Of a stretch of 64,000 nucleotides of DNA, positions 10,269 through 17,846 are shown in pieces (within the stretch, counting starts at the first letter, position 1; every line of letters starts with the position of its first letter). Origin of the DNA: Nocardioides gansuensis. Its GTDB lineage: Bacteria > Actinomycetota > Actinomycetes > Propionibacteriales > Nocardioidaceae. The notes below the pieces were generated by a model. That model was not told the origin of the DNA. It was given only the letters and a program-made list of their open reading frames with translations, and did not search any database. The translations under genes and the position numbers were made by a program. The stretch is from positions 248,001-312,000 of the forward strand of contig NZ_QDGZ01000004.1 of assembly GCF_003076135.1 (NCBI RefSeq). The letters run 5' to 3'.

Positions 10269-11506
10269 ACACCCACATCCTGCGTCCGCTCGTCGTGGCG
10301 GCAGTGAGCACGCTCGCCCTCGCGGCGTGCGGAGGCGGCTCCGGCTTCGAGGAGGAGACGGAGACCGACTCCGGCGCCGAGGAGCTGACCGTGCTGATCG
10401 GCTCCTCGGGCGAGGCCGAGACCAAGGCGGTCGAGGACGCGGTCGCCGCCTGGTCGGAGGAGTCCGGGACCCAGGCGACCGTCTCCGTGGCCTCGGACCT
10501 CAACCAGCAGGTCAGCCAGGGCTTCGCGGCGGACAACCCCCCGGACGTCTTCTACCTGGCGGTCGACCAGATGGCGGGCTACGCCGCGAACGGATCGCTC
10601 TACGCCTACGGCGCCGACCTCGAGGATCCGGACGCGTTCTACCCGGCGCTCGTGGACGCGTTCACGGTGGACGACGCGCTGCAGTGTGCGCCGAAGGACT
10701 TCTCCACCCTGGCCCTGATCATCAACACCGAGCTGTGGGAGGCCGCCGGCCTCACCGACGCGGACATCCCCACCGACTGGGACTCGCTCGCCGAGGTGGC
10801 TGGCAAGCTCACCAAGGGTGACGTCGTCGGCCTGGCGATGAGCCCGGAGTACGCCCGGGTCGGCGCCTTCTTCCCGCAGGCCGGTGGCGCCATGGTGTCG
10901 GACGACGGCACGGAGGCCACGGTCGACAGCCCCGAGAACCTCGAGGCGCTGACCTACCTGCAGGGGCTGATGAAGGACGGCTCGCTCGACTACTCCTCGA
11001 CGCTGGGCGCCGGCTGGGGCGGTGAGGCCTTCGGCAAGGGCATGGCCGCCATGGTGGTCGAGGGCAACTGGATCGCCGGGGCGCTGACCAACGACTTCCC
11101 GGACGTGAAGTGGAGGGCGGTCGAGCTGCCCGCCGGCCCGGCCGGTGACGGGACGCTCGCGTTCACCAACTGCTGGGGCATCCCGGAGAAGACCGGCGAC
11201 AAGGAAGCGGCGGTCAGCCTCGTGGAGCACCTCATCAGCGAGGAGAGCCAGATCGCCTTCGCCGAGGCGTTCGGAGTCATCCCCTCGGTCCAATCGGCAG
11301 CCGAGACCTGGGTAGGCGACACCCCGGACTTCGACGCATTCGTCGCCGGCGCGGAGTACGCGCAGAACCCGCCGTCGCAGGCCGGGACCACCGACGTGAT
11401 CTCCGACTTCAACGCGCAGCTCGAGGGGCTGGAGGACGGCGACCCGAGGGCGATCCTGGAGTCGGTCCAGCAGACCATGCAGGCGGCCCTCGATGCCCAA
11501 GGCTGA
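10265..11506 (+). CDS. Sugar ABC transporter substrate-binding lipoprotein
   Basis: This is a 413-residue family 1 extracellular solute-binding protein. The signal peptide ends in the lipobox LALAAC with Cys22 as lipidation site. The mature protein has the two-lobe features of oligosaccharide binders: PPDVFYLAVDQ, a WDSLAEVAGKL segment, FGKGMAAMVVEGNW and FTNCWGIPEKT. The ligand cannot be read from sequence; the neighbouring debranching enzyme suggests a maltodextrin-like or other alpha-glucoside. It overlaps the LacI stop (ATGA) upstream and the first permease by 14 bases downstream. Confidence 0.92.
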   Translation: MNTHILRPLVVAAVSTLALAACGGGSGFEEETETDSGAEELTVLIGSSGEAETKAVEDAVAAWSEESGTQATVSVASDLNQQVSQGFAADNPPDVFYLAVDQMAGYAANGSLYAYGADLEDPDAFYPALVDAFTVDDALQCAPKDFSTLALIINTELWEAAGLTDADIPTDWDSLAEVAGKLTKGDVVGLAMSPEYARVGAFFPQAGGAMVSDDGTEATVDSPENLEALTYLQGLMKDGSLDYSSTLGAGWGGEAFGKGMAAMVVEGNWIAGALTNDFPDVKWRAVELPAGPAGDGTLAFTNCWGIPEKTGDKEAAVSLVEHLISEESQIAFAEAFGVIPSVQSAAETWVGDTPDFDAFVAGAEYAQNPPSQAGTTDVISDFNAQLEGLEDGDPRAILESVQQTMQAALDAQG

Positions 11507-12581
11507 TCGGGGGATCAACCGCGGACGCAACGCCTGGGGCTGGTTCTTCGTCGGCCCCGGCGTTGCCGTCCTCGGCATCTTCCTCCTCCTGCCGGTCCTG
11601 ATGGCGGCGTGGGTCAGCGTCTCGGACTGGCGCGGCAGCGGAAGCCCGTTCGCCTCGAGCGTCGGCTTCGTCGGACTCGACAACTACCGGGCGATCCTGT
11701 CCGGGGGGACGCTCGCCCAGCGCGACTTCGGTACGTCGCTGCGCAACAACGCCTACTACGTGCTGTTCGTCGTGCCCCTCCAGACGGCGCTGGCCCTGGC
11801 GCTCGCGGTCCTGGTCAATGCCAAGGCGCTGAAGGGGCGCGGCTTCTTCCAGACCGCGTTCTACTTCCCCTCGGTCACGAGCTCGGTGGCGATCACGGTG
11901 CTGTGGCTCTACCTCTTCAGCGCCACCGGCGTCGTCAACCGGGTGCTCGGGTGGGTGGGGATCAACGGCCCGCCGTGGTTCAACGACCCGCGCGGGATCG
12001 TCCACGTGGCACTTCGCGCCCTGGGCATCGACTCGGCCCCCGGAGCCCTCACCGAGCACAGGTTCCTGGGCGTCACCTGGTGGGACTGGTTGTCCGGACC
12101 TTCGTTCGCCATGTCCGCGCTGATCCTGATGGCGATCTTCACGACCTCGGGGACGTTCATGCTGCTCTTCATCGCAGCGCTGCGGTCCATCGGGGAGGAG
12201 ATCGACGAGGCCGGGATGGTCGACGGGGCGAGTGCCTGGCAGCGCTTCCGCTACCTCACGGTCCCGATGCTGCGTCCGACCATGTTCACGGTCCTGACGC
12301 TCGGCCTGATCGGCACGTGGCAGGTATTCGACCAGATCTACACCGGCACGAGCGGCGGCCCGGCGAAGTCCACGCTAACCCCCGCCTACCTCTCCTTCCA
12401 GGCTGCGTTCACCAACCAGCAGTGGGGACAGGGAGCAGCGATCGCCTTCATCCTCTTCGCGATCATCGTGGTGCTGACGCTGCTCCAGCGGTGGCTGCTC
12501 CGGGAGAAGGGCGGTCCGCGCCGGAAGCGCCGCCGACCCGCCATCCCGGTCGCGGCAGCGGCCCAGGGGGTGGCGCGATGA
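11493..12581 (+). CDS. Sugar ABC transporter permease, MalF/UgpA type
   Basis: This is a 362-residue inner-membrane subunit with six or more predicted hydrophobic helices, starting with WGWFFVGPGVAVLGIFLLLP. The EAA loop EEIDEAGMVDGASAWQRFRYLTVP, which docks the ATPase, is near residues 232-255. The start ATG lies 14 bases inside the lipoprotein gene. There is a strongly basic C-terminal tail. No ATP-binding subunit is encoded next to it. Confidence 0.93.
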   Translation: MPKADRGINRGRNAWGWFFVGPGVAVLGIFLLLPVLMAAWVSVSDWRGSGSPFASSVGFVGLDNYRAILSGGTLAQRDFGTSLRNNAYYVLFVVPLQTALALALAVLVNAKALKGRGFFQTAFYFPSVTSSVAITVLWLYLFSATGVVNRVLGWVGINGPPWFNDPRGIVHVALRALGIDSAPGALTEHRFLGVTWWDWLSGPSFAMSALILMAIFTTSGTFMLLFIAALRSIGEEIDEAGMVDGASAWQRFRYLTVPMLRPTMFTVLTLGLIGTWQVFDQIYTGTSGGPAKSTLTPAYLSFQAAFTNQQWGQGAAIAFILFAIIVVLTLLQRWLLREKGGPRRKRRRPAIPVAAAAQGVAR

Positions 12582-13441
12582 GCGCGATTCGGTCGACGCC
12601 GAGGGCACGTCCGCGGGAGAGCCTGGTCGCCAGGTCCTGGCTCTACGCGGTGCTCGTCGTCCTGGCCGTCATCTACATCTTCCCGTTCCTGGTGGACGTG
12701 GCGACATCGTTCAAGTCCGATGCCGAGGCGGCACAGAACCCGCTCGGCCTGATCCCGCAGACGACGACGACGGCGGCCTACGACCTGCTGTTCCTGCGGT
12801 CGGACTTCCCCACCTGGTTCCAGAACTCCGCGATCGTGACGATCCTGGTCACCGCGGGGCGGGTCCTGTTCGACTCGATGGCGGGCTACGCGCTGGCGCG
12901 GCTGCCGTTCCGCGGCAGGACGGTCATCTACGCCGTCCTGATCGGCGTGATGGCCGTGCCCAACGTGGTGCTGCTGATCCCGAAGTTCCTGGTGATCAAC
13001 CAGCTGGGGATGTACAACTCCTACCCGGGCCTGGTGATCCCGCTGCTCGTCGACGCGGCGGGGATCTTCATCATGAAGAACTTCTTCGAGTCGATCCCGG
13101 TCGCCGTCGAGGAGCAGGCCCGTGTCGACGGGGCCGGCCCGTTCCGGGTCTTCTGGTCGATCGTGCTCCCGATGGCGCGTCCCGCCGTGGTCACGATCGG
13201 GATCCTCTCCTTCCAGGGATCGTGGAACGAGCTCAACCACTTCATCGTGGCGAGCGACTCCCCGGCTCTCTTCACGCTCACCAAGGGCGTCGCCCAACTC
13301 GCCTCTGGCGCCCTCAGCTCCGGGACGCAGTATCCGGTCAAGCTCGCGGCCGCCGCGATCATGACCATACCGGTGGCGATCGTGTTCCTGGTGTTCCAGA
13401 GGCGGATCATGAACGCGCAGGGCGGAGCGGTGAAGGGCTGA
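12578..13441 (+). CDS. Sugar ABC transporter permease, MalG/UgpE type
   Basis: This is a 287-residue partner permease with six hydrophobic segments and the EAA loop VEEQARVDGAGPFRVFWSIVLP near residues 185-206. The ATGA overlap with the preceding permease shows a tightly coupled operon. Last gene of the sugar operon, followed by a strong hairpin. With no ATPase gene in the cluster, the pair probably uses a shared MsiK-type ATPase encoded elsewhere, as is known for many actinobacterial sugar transporters. Confidence 0.93.
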   Translation: MSAIRSTPRARPRESLVARSWLYAVLVVLAVIYIFPFLVDVATSFKSDAEAAQNPLGLIPQTTTTAAYDLLFLRSDFPTWFQNSAIVTILVTAGRVLFDSMAGYALARLPFRGRTVIYAVLIGVMAVPNVVLLIPKFLVINQLGMYNSYPGLVIPLLVDAAGIFIMKNFFESIPVAVEEQARVDGAGPFRVFWSIVLPMARPAVVTIGILSFQGSWNELNHFIVASDSPALFTLTKGVAQLASGALSSGTQYPVKLAAAAIMTIPVAIVFLVFQRRIMNAQGGAVKG

Positions 13442-13444
13442 CCC

Positions 13445-13497
13445 GGTGGTAGGAAACCTCTCGTCCTCCGGCCGGTCGGCGGACGAGGGGCACCACC
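13445..13497 (+). terminator. Hairpin terminator after the sugar transporter operon
   Basis: A 10-bp stem (13457-13466 with 13481-13490, one G-U pair) is nested in an outer 6-bp stem GGTGGT/ACCACC (13445-13450 with 13492-13497). There is no U-tract, as is common for actinobacterial hairpin terminators. Confidence 0.6.
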
Positions 13498-13503
13498 TAG
13501 GAT
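13498..13503 (+). promoter_or_regulatory. Putative -10 of a leaderless promoter for the amino-acid transporter
   Basis: TAGGAT lies 6 bases before the ATG at 13510 and directly after the terminator hairpin. No Shine-Dalgarno sequence is seen, so the transcript may be leaderless. Confidence 0.5.
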
Positions 13504-13509
13504 TCGTCC

Positions 13510-14376
13510 ATGCGTACGACGAGCCTCGCAGCCCTTGTCCTGGCCACGCTGGCCCTCACCTCCTGCGGCGCTCCGCGCGACGAGGTCGACACCGCGCCTG
13601 ACGCCGGCGGCACCGAGGCGGCCGAGGCGTGCACCAAGGACTCCCTGTCCACCTACGCCGACGGCGTGCTCACTATCGCGACGGACGACCCGGCCTACGA
13701 GCCGTGGTTCGTCGACAACGACCCGAGCAATGGCAAGGGCTACGAGTCGGCCGTCGGCTACGCCATCGCCGAGGAGCTCGGCTACGCCGAGGACGAGGTC
13801 GAGTGGGTGAAGGTGCCGTTCAACGCGGTCGTGCAGCCCGGTGAGAAGAAGTTCGACTTCGACCTCAACCAGGTCTCCATCACCGAGGAGCGCCGCAAGG
13901 CGGTCGACTTCAGCTCCGGCTACTACGACGTCCGCCAGGCCGTCATCACCACCAAGGGCAGCGCCATCGACGGCGCGACCAGCACGGCCGAGCTCCAGGA
14001 CGCCCGCCTCGGCGCCCAGGTCGGCACGACGAGCTTCACCGCGATCAACGACCAGATCCAGGCCGAGGAGGAGGCCGTGCCGTTCGACACCAACGACCAG
14101 GCGGTCCAGGCCCTCAACAACGGCCAGATCGACGGCGTCGTCGTCGACCTCCCGACCGCCTACTTCATGGTCGCCGTGCAGGTGGACAAGGGCACGATCG
14201 TGGGCCAGCTGCCGCAGGCGTCCGGGACGCCCGAGCAGTTCGGCGCGGTGCTCGCCAAGGGCAGCCCGCTCACCGACTGCGTCAGCCAGGCCGTCGACGC
14301 GCTGCGCGAGGACGGCACCCTCGACGAGCTGCAGCAGCAGTGGCTCGCGCAGCAGGGCGCGCCCGAGCTCTCCTGA
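13510..14376 (+). CDS. Polar amino-acid ABC transporter substrate-binding lipoprotein
   Basis: This is a 288-residue family 3 extracellular solute-binding protein. The signal peptide ends with lipobox LALTSC (Cys19). The body has the typical features VLTIATDDPAYEPW, GYESAVGYAIAEELGY, FDFDLNQVSITEERRKAVDFS and the QVGTTSF segment. The aromatic and acidic residues of these motifs bind the alpha-amino and carboxyl groups in relatives. Its stop overlaps the permease start by one base (TGATG). First gene of a three-gene operon. Confidence 0.93.
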   Translation: MRTTSLAALVLATLALTSCGAPRDEVDTAPDAGGTEAAEACTKDSLSTYADGVLTIATDDPAYEPWFVDNDPSNGKGYESAVGYAIAEELGYAEDEVEWVKVPFNAVVQPGEKKFDFDLNQVSITEERRKAVDFSSGYYDVRQAVITTKGSAIDGATSTAELQDARLGAQVGTTSFTAINDQIQAEEEAVPFDTNDQAVQALNNGQIDGVVVDLPTAYFMVAVQVDKGTIVGQLPQASGTPEQFGAVLAKGSPLTDCVSQAVDALREDGTLDELQQQWLAQQGAPELS

Positions 14377-15251
14377 TGACGCAGGTGCCTGCGCCTGCCG
14401 CCCCAAACCCCTGGCAGCCCTCACCGGTCCAGCAGGAGCGGGACGCCTGGCGCCGTCGACGCGCCGTGCGCAGCGGGTCCGTGGCGGCCCTGAGCACGGT
14501 GCTGCTCGTCGGCCTCGTCGGCACGGCCGTCGTCACGTCGCCGGGCTGGCAGCGGGTCCAGGAGACCTACTTCGACTGGGACAAGGCGGTGGACTCGTTC
14601 CCCGCGGTCCTCGACGGCCTCTGGCTCAACATCCGCGTGACACTGCTCTGCGCCGTGCTGATCGTGGCGCTCAGCCTGCTCATCGCCGTCATGCGGACCA
14701 CTCGTGGCCCGGTCACCTTCCCGCTGCGGCTGCTCGGCACGGCGTACGTCGACGTGTTCCGTGGGCTGCCGCTGCTGCTCGTGATCTTCCTGCTCGGCTT
14801 CGGCGGGCCGGCGCTCAACCTCTCGGGGCTGCCGCGGTCCGCCCTGTTCTGGGGTTGCTCCGCGCTCGTGCTGTCCTACTCGGCCTACGTGGCGGAGGTC
14901 TTCCGGGCCGGCATCGAGTCGGTGCATCCCTCGCAGCGGCTCGCCGGCCGGGCGCTGGGGCTCAGCTACGGCCAGACCCTGCGCCACGTCGTACTGCCCC
15001 AAGCCTGGCGCCGGGTGCTCCCGCCGCTGATGAACGACCTGGTCTCCCTGCAGAAGGACAGCGGCCTGATCGCCGTCCTCGGCGTCTATGACGCGATCCA
15101 GCGCGCCCGGGTCGAGACGTCGCTCGACTTCAACTACACGCCGTACGTCGTGGCCGGCTTCCTGTTCATCTGCCTCACCGTGCCGATGGCGCGCGCGACC
15201 GACTGGTTCGCGCGCAAGCAGGGGTTCCACGGGGCGGGAGGGATGCTCTAG
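14376..15251 (+). CDS. Amino-acid ABC transporter permease (HisM/GlnP family)
   Basis: This 291-residue permease has a long basic cytoplasmic N-terminus, then hydrophobic segments beginning at about residue 35. It carries YVDVFRGLPLLLVIF, typical of HisM-type permeases, and the EAA loop AGRALGLSYGQTLRHVVLPQAWR near residues 190-212. A single permease gene is present, so the membrane part is likely a homodimer. ATG at 14376 is used; the upstream open frame overlaps the lipoprotein gene. Confidence 0.93.
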   Translation: MTQVPAPAAPNPWQPSPVQQERDAWRRRRAVRSGSVAALSTVLLVGLVGTAVVTSPGWQRVQETYFDWDKAVDSFPAVLDGLWLNIRVTLLCAVLIVALSLLIAVMRTTRGPVTFPLRLLGTAYVDVFRGLPLLLVIFLLGFGGPALNLSGLPRSALFWGCSALVLSYSAYVAEVFRAGIESVHPSQRLAGRALGLSYGQTLRHVVLPQAWRRVLPPLMNDLVSLQKDSGLIAVLGVYDAIQRARVETSLDFNYTPYVVAGFLFICLTVPMARATDWFARKQGFHGAGGML

Positions 15252-15983
15252 ATGGCCTTGCTGGAGATGACCGGGGTGCGCAAGGCGTTCGGCTCGCACG
15301 TGGTGCTGCGCGCCGTCGACCTGGAGATCGAGCCCGGCCAGTGCGTCGTGCTGATCGGCGCCTCGGGCTCGGGCAAGTCGACGCTGCTGCGCTGCGTCAA
15401 CCTCCTGGAGACGGTGGACGACGGCGTGATCACCTTCGAGGGCCGCGACATCACCGACCCGCGGATGGACGCCGACGCGGTGAGGTCGCGGATGGGGCTG
15501 GTCTTCCAGTCCTACAACCTGTTCCCGCACCTGTCGGTGCTCGGCAACGTGACGCTGGCGCTGCGCAAGGTGCACGGGGTGGCGGCCGGCGAGGCCGAGG
15601 AGCGCGGGCTGGCGATGCTGGCGCGGGTCGGCCTGGAGTCCAAGGCGGCCGCGCGCCCGGACGACCTCTCCGGCGGCCAGCAGCAGCGGGTGGCGATTGC
15701 CCGGGCCCTGGTGACCGGCCCCGGCCTGATGCTGCTCGACGAGGTCACCTCGGCCCTCGACCCCGAGCTGGTCGGCGAGGTGCTCGACCTGCTCGGTGAG
15801 CTCAAGGACGACGGCGTGACCATGCTGCTCAACACCCACGAGATGGGCTTCGCACGCGACGTCGCCGACACCGTGTGCTTCCTGCACGACGGGGTCATCC
15901 ACGAGTCGGGCACGCCGGCCCAGGTGCTGGACGACCCGAGCCAGGAGCGCACCCGGGCGTTCCTCTCCCGGCTGCGCGCCTGA
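15252..15983 (+). CDS. Amino-acid ABC transporter ATP-binding protein (GlnQ type)
   Basis: This 243-residue ATPase has Walker A GASGSGKST near residues 36-44, Q-loop VFQSYNLFPH, signature LSGGQQQR, Walker B LMLLDEVTSALD and the H-loop His in LLNTHEMGFA. It powers the preceding permease. It begins directly after the permease stop with no spacing. Length is normal for the family, and all catalytic residues are present. Confidence 0.95.
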   Translation: MALLEMTGVRKAFGSHVVLRAVDLEIEPGQCVVLIGASGSGKSTLLRCVNLLETVDDGVITFEGRDITDPRMDADAVRSRMGLVFQSYNLFPHLSVLGNVTLALRKVHGVAAGEAEERGLAMLARVGLESKAAARPDDLSGGQQQRVAIARALVTGPGLMLLDEVTSALDPELVGEVLDLLGELKDDGVTMLLNTHEMGFARDVADTVCFLHDGVIHESGTPAQVLDDPSQERTRAFLSRLRA

Positions 15984-15986
15984 CTC

Positions 15987-16006
15987 AAGTCGAGCGAAGT
16001 CTCACC
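15987..16006 (+). repeat. Partial copy of the GTCGAGCGAAGTC dispersed repeat
   Basis: AAGTCGAGCGAAGTCTCACC fills the gap between the convergent ends of the ATPase and metalloprotease genes and matches the family core seen at 22588 and 53971, with changes at both ends. Confidence 0.45.
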
Positions 16007-17012
16007 AGCGGCGGACGCAGCCGGCCTGCAGGCCGACCTTGCGCAGGCCGGTGAGGTCGCCGGCGCCCCACTGCCCCAGGGGCAGGGTGTAGATCGACTG
16101 GCTGGGGTTCATGTACTGGTAGGGGTCGTTCACGTGGTGCAGGCCGACGGCGTGCTGGAGCTCGTGCATGAGCAGCTGGGTCATGCTCGTGTAGGTCATG
16201 CCCTGCTCCTGTGAGTCGGCCGCGATGCCGGTGTTGAGGGCGAGGCCGATGCGCTTGCCCTGGGCGTTGCGTCCCCAGATGACCTTGCCGGCGCCGCCGC
16301 GGGCGCCGTAGCTGGGCCCGATGTCGAGCTTGGTCTGGTCGTCGCGCTGCCAGGAGATCAGCAGGTCGGTGTCCTTGGGGATGCTCTTGCCGGAGCCCTG
16401 GAACATCGCGTCGGTGGTGCCGAGGTACTTGAACGTCAGTCCCGTGGCCTGCGCGATGTCATCGACCGCCGCGTGCGCCGCCGTGAGCGCTGTCGCCGGG
16501 TCCGGGAGCCCCTGTGCTGCGTTGACCCGGTAGGTGACGGTCCGGCAGGGGTTGAGGCGCACCTGGTACCTGGTGATGTGCCGCCACGCCTTCGGGTCGC
16601 CCTGCGGCGCCCAGGCGGGGACGACGGTGACGCGGGTGGCCTTCGAGATGTCGCCGCCGGCCTTGCGCGTGCGCTTGGCGAGGACGCGCAGCTTGCTGGA
16701 GTAGAACCATCCGGTCGGCACGGCCATCACGTAGTCGCCTGAGGACGTGGTCCTCGTGCCGTCCACCTTGATCCAGCCGGAGGCGATCTTCTGCTGCAGG
16801 ACCACCTTCCGCGTGCCCTTGACCCGGTCCTTGACGCGTCCGCTGACGGTCACGGGGGTGCCGGCGACCACCGAGGTGGCGGACCAGGCGGCGGACGTCT
16901 TGGTGCGTGAGGGTCGGTCACTGCTGTCCGCCCCCGCAGGGGAGCCGACGCCCACCAGCAGGGGCGCGGTCGTGGCGAGGGCAAGGGCTGCGGTCGCGAA
17001 GGCGCGTGGCAT
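16002..17012 (-). CDS. Secreted metzincin-like zinc metalloprotease
   Basis: This is a 336-residue protein with a Sec-type signal peptide (about residues 1-28, ending AGA). Residues 40-125 look like a beta-sandwich of the kind found in actinobacterial secreted proteins (VVAGTPVTVSGRVKDRVKG). The C-terminal part has HELQHAVGLHH at 283-293, fitting the metzincin motif HEXXHXXGXXH (zinc ligands His283, His287, His293; catalytic Glu284), and a downstream Met-turn candidate at Met301 in YQYMNPS. It may be an extracellular matrixin-like peptidase; the substrate is unknown. It is transcribed opposite to its neighbours. Confidence 0.85.
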   Translation of the reverse strand: MPRAFATAALALATTAPLLVGVGSPAGADSSDRPSRTKTSAAWSATSVVAGTPVTVSGRVKDRVKGTRKVVLQQKIASGWIKVDGTRTTSSGDYVMAVPTGWFYSSKLRVLAKRTRKAGGDISKATRVTVVPAWAPQGDPKAWRHITRYQVRLNPCRTVTYRVNAAQGLPDPATALTAAHAAVDDIAQATGLTFKYLGTTDAMFQGSGKSIPKDTDLLISWQRDDQTKLDIGPSYGARGGAGKVIWGRNAQGKRIGLALNTGIAADSQEQGMTYTSMTQLLMHELQHAVGLHHVNDPYQYMNPSQSIYTLPLGQWGAGDLTGLRKVGLQAGCVRRW

Positions 17013-17068
17013 GTGGGTCTCCGAGAGTCAGGTGGCAGTGCCCGTAGTCTGCTCCACCCGGCGCCTGC

Positions 17069-17698
17069 TCAAACCCCCATGGACGCCGACTGCAGGGCGG
17101 TGACGTGCTCCTCCGGCCCGTCGAACTCGAGGTCGACGACCCGCTGCCGGCCGTAGAGGAACAGCACGAGCTCGGCGGGCGGGCCGCTCACCACGGCAGG
17201 GTCGGCGCCGGGCCGCAGGGTCGTACGCCGCCCGCTCAGGCTGTCGACGGCGACGACCGGGACGCGGGCGGGCCGGACGAGGGCCTTGCCCCCGTGGGAC
17301 ACGATCCGCCACAGGGCCCGCTGGTCGTCCGCGTCCAGGATGCGCGGGGCCCACTCCGGCTGGGCCCGCCGGACGTCCTCGTGATGCACGAAGAACTCCG
17401 CGGCGTTGGCGACGGCGTCGACCGCGGGGATGGCGGCCCAGCTGAGGAGCGGCTTGCGCAGCTGGTCGACGAGCAGCGCGTAGTCGGCACGTGCCACCCG
17501 CCCGGAGACCATGTCGGTGAGCGGCTGGAGCTGGCGGACCAGGATGCCGGGGGAGCCGAGGAGACTGCGCTCGCGGACGAGCAGGTGGACCACGAGGTCC
17601 TTGGTCGTCCACCCCCCGCAGAGCGTCGGAGCGGCCTCGCCGACCTCGTCGAGCAGGTCGCAGAGCTGGAGCCGCTCGCGGCGGGCGAAGCTGGTCAT
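17069..17698 (-). CDS. TIGR03085-type metal-binding protein (maleylpyruvate isomerase/DinB-like fold)
   Basis: This is a 209-residue protein. It has the actinobacterial pattern FARRERLQLCDLLDEVGEAAPTLCGGWTTKDLVVHLLVRERS near the N-terminus and AAEFFVHHEDVRRA near residue 99, where the His residues are the likely metal ligands of the four-helix DinB/MDMPI fold. The family has no firmly known reaction; relatives are thiol-dependent (mycothiol) enzymes. The start ATG at 17698 follows a clean opening. It is divergent from the ABC exporter operon. Confidence 0.8.
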   Translation of the reverse strand: MTSFARRERLQLCDLLDEVGEAAPTLCGGWTTKDLVVHLLVRERSLLGSPGILVRQLQPLTDMVSGRVARADYALLVDQLRKPLLSWAAIPAVDAVANAAEFFVHHEDVRRAQPEWAPRILDADDQRALWRIVSHGGKALVRPARVPVVAVDSLSGRRTTLRPGADPAVVSGPPAELVLFLYGRQRVVDLEFDGPEEHVTALQSASMGV

Positions 17699-17846
17699 GC
17701 CGAGCAGCGTAGTGGCGTGCGCCGCAGCCTTGACCCTCGCCGTACCGTGCAGGTGGCCGCTGTCGGTGGCGGGGAATAGCCTGACCGGACGAGGTGGTTG
17801 CGCCAGGCAACGAGACGAGACGTGGGACGAGGGGGAGCGGGACGGC

